A stretch of 64,000 nt of DNA from CAZZCN01 sp964652975 (GTDB lineage Bacteria > Bacillota > Clostridia > Saccharofermentanales > UBA5734), in contig CAZZCN010000007.1 in assembly GCA_964652975.1 (NCBI GenBank), forward strand, positions 3,492 to 67,491, given 5' to 3'. The notes beneath the pieces were generated by a model that was given only the letters and a program-made list of their open reading frames with translations, did not search any database and had not been told where the DNA came from. The position numbers and the translations under genes are program-made. Of this stretch, positions 19,413 through 28,862 are shown one piece after another. Positions within the stretch are counted from its first letter, which is position 1, and every line of letters starts with the position of its first letter.

Positions 19413-19949
19413 TTATCGGGACTTGCCAAACATATTTTTATAAGAAATCTGACTTTTGATTATGACTTTTAATGCTTCTTCTCTACCCTCGATTTCTTTG
19501 ACTACAGTTTTTTTGTGCTCAAGTTCCTTGTAGACTGCATAAAAATGCCTGATCTCCGAGAAAAGATGATTTGGCAGTTCACTAATGTCCGTATAGCCGT
19601 TATAATAAGGGTCATTTTTACATATAGCTACTATTTTCTCATCCACTTTACCAGAATCCATCATTTTCAGGATACCTATTGGTTTACATTCAACGAGTGT
19701 CAATGGTGCTATACTTTCCGTACAAAGCACCAGGACATCAAGAGGGTCCTCGTCATCGGCATATGTTCTCGGAATAAATCCATAATTGGCAGGGTAATGA
19801 GTGGATGTAAAAAGGACCCTGTCCAATATTAACAATCCTGTTTCCTTATCGAGTTCATACTTGTTTTTCCCGCCTTTTGAAATTTCAATAACTGCAACAA
19901 ATTTCTCCGGAGTAATTCTTTTCTCGCTGATATCATGCCATATGTTCAT
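19413..19949 (-). CDS. ppa: Inorganic pyrophosphatase, family I
   Basis: 178 residues, normal for soluble family I enzymes. It hydrolyses pyrophosphate in the cytoplasm with Mg2+. The signature ADDEDPLDVLVL (about 64-75) carries the metal-binding Asp residues, preceded by HYPANYGFIPRTY. Many Clostridia use membrane or family II pyrophosphatases instead, so a family I enzyme is noteworthy but not rare. The gene stands alone, 175 bp after the alcohol dehydrogenase gene, and breaks the sugar locus. The ATG at 19949 is supported by a purine-rich GGGGAATT upstream. Confidence 0.92.
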   Translation of the reverse strand: MNIWHDISEKRITPEKFVAVIEISKGGKNKYELDKETGLLILDRVLFTSTHYPANYGFIPRTYADDEDPLDVLVLCTESIAPLTLVECKPIGILKMMDSGKVDEKIVAICKNDPYYNGYTDISELPNHLFSEIRHFYAVYKELEHKKTVVKEIEGREEALKVIIKSQISYKNMFGKSR

Positions 19950-20124
19950 TAATAAATTCCCCTTTCCATAAGGTAATGCCTATATAAATGTTTACTGTTT
20001 ATCATTAATAAGCACAACAAAACAATCTCCTTAAAGCTTGATAAAAAACAGATTCGTCCGGCCTCAACTATCAAGTGAAATCAATATTAAGGTTAATTTG
20101 GAATTTTACTTTTTGATTTCTGGT

Positions 20125-21183
20125 TTAAATCAAATCCTGATTTATATGAACAAGTGATTTGACTCTTTCATTAAAAGATTTTGCTTCCATTATTGCGTTT
20201 GAGGCCTCATCAAATGTAAAGACATTTGTAATAAGCGGACTCAGATCAATATTTTTGTTTGAGATCATATTTGCGGTTTCTTCTATCAGTCCAAACTCGC
20301 CCATAACTCCTGTTAAAGACAGCTCTTTAAAGACAAGAGGATCAATGTTCAGAGGCAGGCTGTCTGTTTCATAAAATCCGATTAATGCTATTGTCCCTTT
20401 TCTTGCAGCAATTTTTATGCAATGATTTATGGTCTCCTGCGCACCTGATGTTTCCAAAACAAGATCTGCTCCGATATTATTGGTCGCCTTGTCGAAACTG
20501 GTGTATAAATCTTCTCTATTTATGTTTATACACACATCAGCTCCAAGTTTTTTTGCAATTTGCAGTTTGTCATCTCTTCTCCCGATCATAATAACCTTGG
20601 AAGCTCCGAAAGCCTTTGCAAAAGGAATAGCAGCCAGTCCAATCGGACCGGTTCCTATTATCGCTATTGTTTTTTCGGGAGTGATGCTTATTTTTTTGAG
20701 TCCTGCAAGGGCTGTTGAAGCTGGCTCAATCAGAGCCGCCTGCTTCAAGGTTACATTGTCTGCCAGCTTATGTAAATGTCTTTCAGGGAAAACAATATAC
20801 TCGGCAAAAGCTCCGTCAAAAGCGTTTATTGTTCCTAAGGATTTGATGTTCGAGCATTTATCCCAATCTCCTCTTATACAACCCTCGCATATGCCACAGA
20901 CTACTCCGCTATCTGAAATTACTCTGTCACCATTTTTAAAGAGTGTTACATTGTCACCTTTTTTTTCTACAACCCCAGACCATTCATGACCTATTCTAAC
21001 AGGATATTCAACCAGTCCTTCACGTACAAAGCTTGTATCACCGGTATAAAATGATATGTCTGTTCCGCAAATGCCGGCATAGGCGACCTTTACCAGCACA
21101 TCATTTTTTGATAGCTCAGGAATTTCCAATTGTCTGTACGATATTTTACCCGGCCCATCTATAGTTAAAACTTTCATATTCAT
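20125..21183 (-). CDS. Zinc-dependent medium-chain alcohol/polyol dehydrogenase
   Basis: 352 residues of the MDR family. Catalytic zinc motifs ICGTD (about 38-42) and GHEWSGVV (about 66-73) are present, with a structural zinc cluster CGICEGCIRGDWDKC (about 96-110) and a Rossmann motif GTGPIGLAA (about 176-184). It resembles sorbitol, threonine or galactitol dehydrogenases and should oxidise a sugar alcohol or secondary alcohol with NAD(P)+. Its start overlaps the stop of the DUF4432 gene (TAATG), so the two are translationally coupled at the end of the long unit starting at 31819. The coupling suggests both act on the same sugar intermediate; the substrate is unknown. Confidence 0.88.
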   Translation of the reverse strand: MNMKVLTIDGPGKISYRQLEIPELSKNDVLVKVAYAGICGTDISFYTGDTSFVREGLVEYPVRIGHEWSGVVEKKGDNVTLFKNGDRVISDSGVVCGICEGCIRGDWDKCSNIKSLGTINAFDGAFAEYIVFPERHLHKLADNVTLKQAALIEPASTALAGLKKISITPEKTIAIIGTGPIGLAAIPFAKAFGASKVIMIGRRDDKLQIAKKLGADVCININREDLYTSFDKATNNIGADLVLETSGAQETINHCIKIAARKGTIALIGFYETDSLPLNIDPLVFKELSLTGVMGEFGLIEETANMISNKNIDLSPLITNVFTFDEASNAIMEAKSFNERVKSLVHINQDLI

Positions 21184-22265
21184 TATTTTGATCCCCTTTT
21201 ACAATTATTGTATCTTTTAATAAAATTGAGCAAATCGTTTTCTCCGTCTAAAACGGTAAGCTTCACACTGATTTTTTTCGTTTCGAATGGTGAAATCTTC
21301 TGCAGGGAATTATTTTTTATTTCATAACCTCTTCCCTGGCCAAAGCAGTTTGCAGGCTGAATTCCCAAAGCATAATCGCCGGAAACCATCGATTTCCATT
21401 CAATGACAAAAGGAAGGTCATTAACGTCAAATTCCATATAATAGCCCAACTTTAATTTTTCATTGTACACACCAGTCAAAACTTTTCCGTTTTCATCTGC
21501 TTTTAGCTTATGGACAAATACATTTTCGATACCATCATCAAGAGGCTCTGTTATCTGATCCCAGACACCGATATTTTCCTTTGCGTTCTCGTTCATTGGC
21601 AGCACTTCATCGGATGGTATGAAAACCAAAGTATCCTTGTCTAGTATGGGGAATCCACAATTTATATGGTACATAATCATAAATGGATTTTCTTTGAAGC
21701 CTAGGTTTTCAATTGTATCATCAATCGAAATGGTTTTTGTGCCGAAAATGGTTTTTACATTTCTTCCAAATGAAAGGTTTTCCCTATAAACCCCTCCATC
21801 TTTCATTTCTCCGCTGACTTCCAATAAATAATCATCATTATCCCATTTTTCTGTAATTGCAAGGTTTTCAGCAGGCAGAAAACGCAATCTGCCATGAAAA
21901 TAATCTATGCCGGTTTCATCCTCAAATTGAGCACCTACATTGGTAAGCCCACATGTATACATCATCCCTCCGGTTATGCTTCTCAAAAAATTCATCCCTG
22001 CAGGATCGGCCATTTTTGCATCCACAGGTCCTGTCTTTGATAGAAAATTCAGTGGAATTCCCTTATATTTGATTGTTAAAATATCAAGTGCACGGTTTTG
22101 CATCAAATCGAATTCAAGCTCTCCATTTTTTACATTCAAGGTTTTAATTCCATCAGCCTTCCCAAGTATAATGGCAGAAGATGTGATACCTGCTATAGAC
22201 TTTAGTGAGCCTGTTTTTCTGAGCAGCTCTAATTTTGTGTAGTTTTTGTTCAAATAATCAGCCAT
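21183..22265 (-). CDS. DUF4432 family aldose-1-epimerase-like protein
   Basis: 360 residues with the DUF4432 pattern: an early RALDI segment (LMQNRALDILTIKYKGIPL), GGMMYTCGLTNVG, HGRLRFLPAENL, and a C-terminal FCQ-like segment (IQPANCFGQGRGYE). The fold is that of galactose mutarotase; members are thought to act on keto or aldo sugars in catabolic clusters, but the reaction is mostly unproven. It overlaps the response regulator gene by 8 bases upstream and the dehydrogenase gene downstream, so regulator and metabolic genes are translated as one block. Confidence 0.85.
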   Translation of the reverse strand: MADYLNKNYTKLELLRKTGSLKSIAGITSSAIILGKADGIKTLNVKNGELEFDLMQNRALDILTIKYKGIPLNFLSKTGPVDAKMADPAGMNFLRSITGGMMYTCGLTNVGAQFEDETGIDYFHGRLRFLPAENLAITEKWDNDDYLLEVSGEMKDGGVYRENLSFGRNVKTIFGTKTISIDDTIENLGFKENPFMIMYHINCGFPILDKDTLVFIPSDEVLPMNENAKENIGVWDQITEPLDDGIENVFVHKLKADENGKVLTGVYNEKLKLGYYMEFDVNDLPFVIEWKSMVSGDYALGIQPANCFGQGRGYEIKNNSLQKISPFETKKISVKLTVLDGENDLLNFIKRYNNCKRGSK

Positions 22266-23901
22266 TTTTGCCTTCTCCTTCTAATGCTTTTTTGTCCGAA
22301 AAATACTTATTTCTATATTCACTTGGTGATATAGCCTCATAGTTTTTAAAAGTCAGTCCGAAATACGATAGAGAACGAAATCCGACTTTTTCACTGATTT
22401 CAGATATTTTCATATATGAATTTGACAACAGGTTTTTTGCCTCTTCAATTCTTCTGAAAATTATATAGTCAACAATGCTGAATCCCGTTTCCTTTTTAAA
22501 AATTGTAGATGCATACCCATTCGAAACGTCAATCCCTTCTAAAATCTCTGAAACAGGCAGATCTCTTCCAAAATTATTTTCTATGAATGTTTTTATTTTT
22601 GTAACTATCTTTTTGTTATTATCGGTTTTTAATTCCAAAATCGCTTCCGCTATTAATAAAGAGATGTTTTGCATCCACTGTTTTATGTCCAAAATGGTTT
22701 CAAACCTCAAGAGCTTCGCAATTGGATTGATATCCTCGCCAAAAAAACTTTTTTGTTCAATATTGTTCTGCCACATGATTCTTTGAATTTCATTGATAAT
22801 ATCAATGCAGATGTTTTGGATATAATCGTTGTCATGGATATACATTGTCATTTTCTCAAATATATCATTGATGTCTTGCGTTATTTTATCTGCAAATCCA
22901 AGTCTGATGTCGTTTAACAGTATTTCTGTAAAGATGTTCACAGAATCAATGGGTTTTTTTGAGGAGTTGTCAATATCTTTGTAAAATATAATATGTTCGT
23001 TGCCGACATAAATTTCATGGGCTATAGCGTCTTTAGTCTCTCTGAATGCAGTCTTTGTGTCGCTTAGATTATTATATAAGTTACTAACGCCTATTATTGT
23101 TTCCAATCCAATATTACCGAAAACATTTTCTCTGATCTCTTCAATGACCTTGATAATTTCTTCGAGGTTCTGATTGCTTTTTACTGCAATCAATATCGTA
23201 TAAATCCCCTCTGTTGAAGTAAAGGCAGACAAGGCATCAGTGCCAAAGACATCCCTGACCTCTTTTTCGAGAAATTCACGCAAGGATTGTTTTATTATTT
23301 CTTCATCCGCTTCCGATTTTCCTACAAAAACAGTCTTTATGCTGATACAAATATAGGATTTATCAATACCCCAGGCTAAATCAAGGAAATCAAGTCTTTT
23401 ACCGATTTTATCATTGTCAATCATACGTCCGTTTATCAGGTCTAATATCAATTCCTCTCTTAAGACAGGCAGATATTGTTCAAGCTTGTGTTTTGTGATT
23501 TTAGCAATTTCCCTTTGATTTTTATTTTCCCTTATCTGTTTTACAATTGTCTCAATTTCCTTTTGTACATCGTCGATATAATATGGTTTTAGTATGAAAC
23601 TCAGGACTTTATTTTCAATAGCTGCTTTCGCATATTCAAAATAATCATAACTTGTAATAAATATGATTCCGATATCCAGTTGCAGCCTGTTGATTTCTTC
23701 TGACAGGACCACACCGTCCATAACAGGCATTTGTATGTCGGAAATAATCAAATCACAATCATTTGACGATACAAAATCAACTGCCTCCTTGCCGTTTTTA
23801 AAAGTCCCGACTACGGTTGCGTTCATTTTTTCCCAGTCTATCGTTTTTTTAATGCCCTCACGCTCATAATAATCATCATCTACAATAATTACTTTAATCA
23901 T
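22258..23901 (-). CDS. YesN-like response regulator with AraC-type DNA-binding domain
   Basis: 547 residues from the preferred start. An N-terminal receiver domain (KVIIVDDDYYEREG; phospho-acceptor Asp in LIISDIQMPVMDG) is followed by a long central region and two AraC-type helix-turn-helix units at the end (SNGYASTIFKKETGFSIVDY; ISEISEKVGFRSLSYFGLTFK). I chose the ATG at 23901 rather than one 24 bases upstream because GAGGAG sits 9-10 bases before it; this overlaps the kinase gene by 8 bases. It is the only sugar-type regulator in the window and therefore the prime candidate to bind the shared promoter boxes at 9731-9804, 31957-32030 and 34453-34526. Confidence 0.9.
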   Translation of the reverse strand: MIKVIIVDDDYYEREGIKKTIDWEKMNATVVGTFKNGKEAVDFVSSNDCDLIISDIQMPVMDGVVLSEEINRLQLDIGIIFITSYDYFEYAKAAIENKVLSFILKPYYIDDVQKEIETIVKQIRENKNQREIAKITKHKLEQYLPVLREELILDLINGRMIDNDKIGKRLDFLDLAWGIDKSYICISIKTVFVGKSEADEEIIKQSLREFLEKEVRDVFGTDALSAFTSTEGIYTILIAVKSNQNLEEIIKVIEEIRENVFGNIGLETIIGVSNLYNNLSDTKTAFRETKDAIAHEIYVGNEHIIFYKDIDNSSKKPIDSVNIFTEILLNDIRLGFADKITQDINDIFEKMTMYIHDNDYIQNICIDIINEIQRIMWQNNIEQKSFFGEDINPIAKLLRFETILDIKQWMQNISLLIAEAILELKTDNNKKIVTKIKTFIENNFGRDLPVSEILEGIDVSNGYASTIFKKETGFSIVDYIIFRRIEEAKNLLSNSYMKISEISEKVGFRSLSYFGLTFKNYEAISPSEYRNKYFSDKKALEGEGKNG

Positions 23902-25639
23902 TTTTTTCGCTCTCCTCACATACAAAGGGAATAGAAATTTCTACTGTGGTGCCTTCTCCTAAAACACTGTCGATTTTAACACCGTAATCTTCTCCATAGA
24001 GGAGCTTGATTCTATCGATTATATTTCTTATTCCATAACTGTTTGTTTTGTTTACACGATTAAAGATGTTGTCAATTTGTTCCTTGGTTATACCTTTGCC
24101 GTTGTCCTGTATTTTGAAAATTATTCCTTTCTCGCTTCTTAAAATAAAAACACAAATATTTAAAGGCTCTCTAATTTGTGTATTATTGTGTAAAATTGCA
24201 TTTTCTACAAAAGGTTGTAACAGTATTTTGGGTGTTTTGTATTTCAAAAGATCATTTTCGCATTTTATATCAAATGTGATTTCACCGCTTTTTCTAAGAA
24301 GCATTAAATCTACATATGCATTGATCTGTTGGATTTCATCTTCAATTTTAATTATATCCTGCCCTGTGCTCAAGGTATATCTGTAGTACCTGCTGAGTGT
24401 GTTTATGGCATTGCTGATATCCTTTGAACCAACATCAATAGCCATCCAATTGATATATGAAAGCGTATTATAAAGAAAATGCGGTTTGATTTGTGCCTGT
24501 AAAATTTCAAATTCGATGTCTCTTAATTTCATCTTGTATTCAACTATATCTTTATATAATATATTTATTCTATTGGTCATCTCATCAAATGTGTCCTCTA
24601 AGTAGCTAAGTTCATCATTTGAATAGACTTTCTCCTTTTCAATCTCTGCTCCCAGACTATAAGCCTTGATTTTATGAACAAGCGAATTGACACCGCTTGA
24701 ATAAACAGAGGAAAAAAACATATTTAATAAAATTCCCGCCAATAGGACAATAATCGCCACAACAATGATTAAAACAAGATTTATATTGTATCCTCTTAAG
24801 ATTTTGTCAGTTTTTGGAACAACGACGACAATTATGCCCTCATTTTTTAGCGTTGCTACGCTTCCATATTGCTTTTTTCCGTTGATTTTTGTTTCAAAAA
24901 AACTACCATTTAATTTTTTTTCTATTATTTCCTTACCTAGAAATTCGTAGTCTTCATCAGCAGTACCTAGAAGTTCTCCATTTTTATCATAAAACAAACT
25001 TGTAAAATTGCTTGTTTCTTCATTCTTTTTCATTATCTTTTCAAAAATATCCATGTTAAGACTTATTTTGATTGCACCCAGATTTTCGCCATTGTCAATA
25101 TTTTTAACAGCTCGTGTAACAGTCAAAAACTTTATAGCACCGTCATCTTCAACATCCCATTTCAATGCGATGCCTGATTTCATAATGCTTTCAAGCCAGA
25201 CCTTGTTACTGTCATTCAATGTTTTTATAAAGGTATTGATGTCAATAGGTGTTTTCTTTGCCAGATAAAATGAAATGTCACTTATATCCGAGCTATATGA
25301 TTTTACAATTGAAAGGTTTCTGGAGATTTCATTAGATGCGATTATCGTCTCATAAACATCATTAAAATCACCTGAAATAACGTTTTGAACTTGACGATTA
25401 TATGCAATATCAAGAATTACAGTATCGTAAAAATTTAATTGTTTTTCTAAATCAGATTTGACATTGTCCCTGAAATTATTTGTCGCATCTTTAAACTGGG
25501 TAAATGAAATGTTGCTTGTAATATAGAAAGACAGCCCTGATATAGTAATAACCATTATAGTAAATAAGAAACCGTATAACATCATCAGACTGTTTTTAAA
25601 TCCTAGTTTACCCATTAAAAAAATAATTATTTTTTTCAT
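23894..25639 (-). CDS. YesM-like sensor histidine kinase
   Basis: About 581 residues. One membrane helix near the N-terminus (about 17-45), an extracellular dCache-like sensor (about 45-285), a second helix (about 290-315), a HAMP-like stretch, then a His_kinase domain with QAQIKPHFLYNTLSY (phospho-His) and HATPase motifs LLQPFVENAILHN and IQDNGKGI. Together with the overlapping YesN-like regulator it forms the pair that usually senses extracellular oligosaccharide, often through the cognate binding protein. The start at 25639 is preferred over 25654 because GGAG lies 9 bases before it. It lies 100 bp after the second permease gene. Confidence 0.9.
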   Translation of the reverse strand: MKKIIIFLMGKLGFKNSLMMLYGFLFTIMVITISGLSFYITSNISFTQFKDATNNFRDNVKSDLEKQLNFYDTVILDIAYNRQVQNVISGDFNDVYETIIASNEISRNLSIVKSYSSDISDISFYLAKKTPIDINTFIKTLNDSNKVWLESIMKSGIALKWDVEDDGAIKFLTVTRAVKNIDNGENLGAIKISLNMDIFEKIMKKNEETSNFTSLFYDKNGELLGTADEDYEFLGKEIIEKKLNGSFFETKINGKKQYGSVATLKNEGIIVVVVPKTDKILRGYNINLVLIIVVAIIVLLAGILLNMFFSSVYSSGVNSLVHKIKAYSLGAEIEKEKVYSNDELSYLEDTFDEMTNRINILYKDIVEYKMKLRDIEFEILQAQIKPHFLYNTLSYINWMAIDVGSKDISNAINTLSRYYRYTLSTGQDIIKIEDEIQQINAYVDLMLLRKSGEITFDIKCENDLLKYKTPKILLQPFVENAILHNNTQIREPLNICVFILRSEKGIIFKIQDNGKGITKEQIDNIFNRVNKTNSYGIRNIIDRIKLLYGEDYGVKIDSVLGEGTTVEISIPFVCEESEKND

Positions 25640-25754
25640 ATGCGGCATCTCCATACTGTTTATTGCAAATTTACGACTTTATATCTGATAGTTTTATTTT
25701 CCCGCCTTTTCGTGTCCTGCCTTCACAAGTCCCTCCTTTATTTTATCATATGTC

Positions 25755-26648
25755 TTATCCTTTTAATGAACCAATTAAAATACCTTTAGCGAAATATTTT
25801 TGAAGAAACGGGTACAAAAGCAATATGGGTAGTGTTGCAAACACAACAGCCGCCATTTTTACCCCCATTGATGAAGCCTGGTTTGCCAAAGACGGAATAA
25901 CTGATTCAACTCCTGCCCCGGAGCCACCTCTTATCCCCGTTGAATTTCTAATCACTATCTGCATTAAAATAGTTGATAATGGTTTTAATGATTCCTTTCT
26001 TATAAATATTTCTCCTGCAAACCAGTCATTCCAGTTTCCTACTGCAGAGAATAGAAACATGGTTGCAAGCAGTGGTTTTGAAAGAGGGAAATAAATTTTG
26101 AAGAATATTATCAAATCGTTTGCACCATCAAGGGTTGCCGACTCTTCCAGTTCGGCTGGCAAATTTTTAAAGAAGGTTCTCATTATGATAATTGTTCCTC
26201 CCGCGTAAATACCTGGAATAATAAACACCCAAAAAGTGTCTATAAGCCTTAAATTGTTAAGCAGTACATAGAAAGGAACCAATCCGCCGCCAAAATACAT
26301 GGTTATTAAAATAAATGTAGTTATTGATTTTTTAAATATCAGTTTACTTTTTGATAGCGGGTAAGCCGCCAATGCATTCAGAAACACTGATAAGCTGGCA
26401 GCTGTAAGAGTTCTCATTACGCTTATAAAAAAAGCGTTCATAAGTCTTGTGTCATTAAATATAGACTTATAGTTTGCCCATGTAAACTCCAGAGGCCAAA
26501 TTGAAACGTCCTTTGTCGAAACTAATATTGTGTTACTAAATGACTGGCAGATTACATGCCAAAGCGGGAAAATACAGCTGACTGAAAAAATCAAAAGGAA
26601 ACCAATATTGAATATATTAAATAATTTATCTGATAATGTGGATTTCAT
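25755..26648 (-). CDS. ABC sugar permease, YtcP/MalG type (CUT1)
   Basis: 297 residues with six predicted membrane helices and the EAA loop (EESATLDGANDLIIFFKIYFP) that contacts the ATPase. It ends in the KGILIGSLKG tail typical of YtcP-like permeases. It forms the channel with the LplB-like permease encoded 15 bp upstream and should receive substrate from a binding lipoprotein such as the one at 677-2323. No ATPase gene is nearby. Confidence 0.9.
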   Translation of the reverse strand: MKSTLSDKLFNIFNIGFLLIFSVSCIFPLWHVICQSFSNTILVSTKDVSIWPLEFTWANYKSIFNDTRLMNAFFISVMRTLTAASLSVFLNALAAYPLSKSKLIFKKSITTFILITMYFGGGLVPFYVLLNNLRLIDTFWVFIIPGIYAGGTIIIMRTFFKNLPAELEESATLDGANDLIIFFKIYFPLSKPLLATMFLFSAVGNWNDWFAGEIFIRKESLKPLSTILMQIVIRNSTGIRGGSGAGVESVIPSLANQASSMGVKMAAVVFATLPILLLYPFLQKYFAKGILIGSLKG

Positions 26649-26663
26649 TTTTGTTCTCCTCCC

Positions 26664-27626
26664 CTAAAATATACTGTCTTCTGAAAACTTTTTAACTATT
26701 GCATTTACACCAATCAGCAAAGCAATATTTAAAAGTGATTTCATAAGGCCCATAGCTGTTGCTGCACTATAATCAAAGGGATAACTCATCATTTTTTCGT
26801 ATATATATGTATCTACAACTCTTGCCGCTTCAATATTACCACCATTTTGCAACAGATACATCTGGTCAAAATTCGAGTTGAAAATACCACCTGCCGATAA
26901 AATAAGGATTATCATTATCGTGCTTTTTATTCCCGGAAGCGATATATGCCATATCCTGCGGAATTTTGAGCATCCATCAATTGCCGCCGCCTCATAAAGA
27001 GCCGTATCAATGGAGCTTAATGCAGCAAAATAGATTATCGCACCCCAACCTGTCTCTTTCCAGATCTCGGTAAAAAACGAGATTGCATAAACATATTCTG
27101 TTGAACCTAAAAAGTTAATTGACTTGCCACCGAAAAATTCAATTACATTGTTTATCAAACCGCCATCGAAACTAAGAAGCCTGCCGAATATTGAAATGGT
27201 TATAACCCATGAAAGAAAGTGGGGTAGATAGGATATGGTTTGAACTGATTTCAAAACATATCTGTTTCTAACTTCGTTTAATAAAAGCGCAAAAACAACA
27301 GGTATGAAAAATCCAAAAACGAGCTTGATCAAACTGATTGCAATGGTGTTTCTGATTGCAAGCATCGATGTTGTCTGCTGAAAAAACTCTATGAATTTTG
27401 AAAATCCAACCCAGGGGCCAGCAAAATACGATACCCCCATTTTTATTCTGAAGTCTTGAAATGCAATTGCAATTCCGCTCATTGGAACATAACAAAAAAT
27501 TAACAACCATATGAGGCAAGGTGCGATCATCATTATAAGGTACTTTTGTTCACCTGCTTTTCTTAATAGACTTGCCCTGCTTTTTGCTTTTATTGCTTTT
27601 GAGTGTCCTGCCTCTGAATAACCCAT
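26664..27626 (-). CDS. ABC sugar permease, LplB/MalF type (CUT1)
   Basis: 320 residues with a basic cytosolic N-terminus, about six helices and the EAA loop (YEAAAIDGCSKFRRIWHISLPGI). Typical LplB features are LIWLLIFCYVPMSGIAIAFQDF and the long periplasm-side segment between helices one and two. Partner of the YtcP-like permease. Its start follows GAAAGGGA, and 126 bp separate it from the mutarotase-like gene, enough for an internal promoter though no clear one is seen. Confidence 0.9.
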   Translation of the reverse strand: MGYSEAGHSKAIKAKSRASLLRKAGEQKYLIMMIAPCLIWLLIFCYVPMSGIAIAFQDFRIKMGVSYFAGPWVGFSKFIEFFQQTTSMLAIRNTIAISLIKLVFGFFIPVVFALLLNEVRNRYVLKSVQTISYLPHFLSWVITISIFGRLLSFDGGLINNVIEFFGGKSINFLGSTEYVYAISFFTEIWKETGWGAIIYFAALSSIDTALYEAAAIDGCSKFRRIWHISLPGIKSTIMIILILSAGGIFNSNFDQMYLLQNGGNIEAARVVDTYIYEKMMSYPFDYSAATAMGLMKSLLNIALLIGVNAIVKKFSEDSIF

Positions 27627-27752
27627 TATATCAATCCCTTTCTAAGATATGAAAATATCATTTGTTTGTCTTGTATATATTATAGTTTTGTCTTATCCAC
27701 TATGGGACTTTAAATCCATACACCGTAATCTCTTTTCCTTAAAAATAAATAT

Positions 27753-28700
27753 TTAAAATGTTGCTTTTTTAATCACATCAATTTCCATAAACCATTCATA
27801 ATCCTGTCCTCCTTTAATCACCGAAAACTGATTTCTCTCCCTTGCAATATCTGGACGGTCAAATGCCCCCGTGCATATTTCAAGAGCTATATTGTGCATT
27901 CCCTTGAAACTTCCGTTGTTTACCCAGATACCAAGATATGGCACCTTGTCCTTTGGAAATCTAAGCATCAATTTAGTATTGTCAGACTTGTATTTGTATC
28001 CGCAAAATCCCCTTGGCACCCTTTGACTGAAATAATACTTGTAAGCCAGACCATCTTTTGAAAACTCATCGCTTGTATTGATTTTAGATTTTTTGTTTGC
28101 TGCGTACGGAAATTTTGATTTTGTAAATTTAGTTCCAAAACTTTCATCACTTGAAAAGGCCAGTTCAACCGAATCACCTTTTTTAAATGGAGTTATAATT
28201 TCGCCATTTACTTCGGCTGATACCATAAAGTGGGAGGCCCATATAAAATCCATATCAGATTCAGATAGGTTTTTTGCAGCATATTCAATGAATATTCCAC
28301 CATTGTTGCTTTGTGTAATTGTTTTTTTGAAACTATATGGCAACAGCTTTGAATTGAAATCCATAACAAGCATGTTGGAACCAATGCTGTAATTGAGCGG
28401 ACATCTGCAAATTTCCCCGTGGTCAATGTACGCTTTCCCGTCAGCTTCCCAAGGGTCAATTGTAGGAAACATATCATCAAAACCGCTGCATTCACTTTCT
28501 ACGTAACTGCCATCAAGTGTTAAAAGCCTGTATTCATTTCCGTCCGCCTGTGCCATATATTCTCTGCTGCCGGCTTTCGATTTGAGCGAAGCTAATTTTC
28601 CGCCCTGAGAAGGAATGAAAATCGCTATAACCCTTGATGTTGTAATTTTAACAGCTTCAACATCCTTATATGTAGTTTTTTCAAAAACAGCATCAACCAT
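27753..28700 (-). CDS. Aldose-1-epimerase-like (galactose-mutarotase fold) protein
   Basis: 315 residues with the beta-sandwich pattern of mutarotases: SQGGKLASLKSK near the N-terminus, then a SGFDDMFPTIDPW segment, HGEICRCPLNY with a His in the usual first-histidine region, and a late Glu in NIALEICTGAFDRPD that fits the catalytic base. It would interconvert anomers of a released sugar in the cytoplasm. It lies between a GH36 gene and permease genes, consistent with handling the imported or hydrolysed sugar. It is not a close match to GalM, so another hexose or sugar acid is possible. Confidence 0.75.
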   Translation of the reverse strand: MVDAVFEKTTYKDVEAVKITTSRVIAIFIPSQGGKLASLKSKAGSREYMAQADGNEYRLLTLDGSYVESECSGFDDMFPTIDPWEADGKAYIDHGEICRCPLNYSIGSNMLVMDFNSKLLPYSFKKTITQSNNGGIFIEYAAKNLSESDMDFIWASHFMVSAEVNGEIITPFKKGDSVELAFSSDESFGTKFTKSKFPYAANKKSKINTSDEFSKDGLAYKYYFSQRVPRGFCGYKYKSDNTKLMLRFPKDKVPYLGIWVNNGSFKGMHNIALEICTGAFDRPDIARERNQFSVIKGGQDYEWFMEIDVIKKATF

Positions 28701-28862
28701 TTTTATACTCCATTCCGTTTATTTTACCAGTACTAAATTTGACCAATAGTAATACTCTTAATACAAAAACAATGAATGATAAGAGTTTAAAATGTCCATT
28801 TGCGTCGCTGCAAGTCAATTTTGCGCGGATAATTATTTGGATCAAGTCTGATTTGTCCAGGC

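Noticed and set aside
20429..20989. 186-codon open frame opposite the zinc dehydrogenase
   Set aside because: Antisense shadow of a well-supported gene, with no ribosome-binding site.
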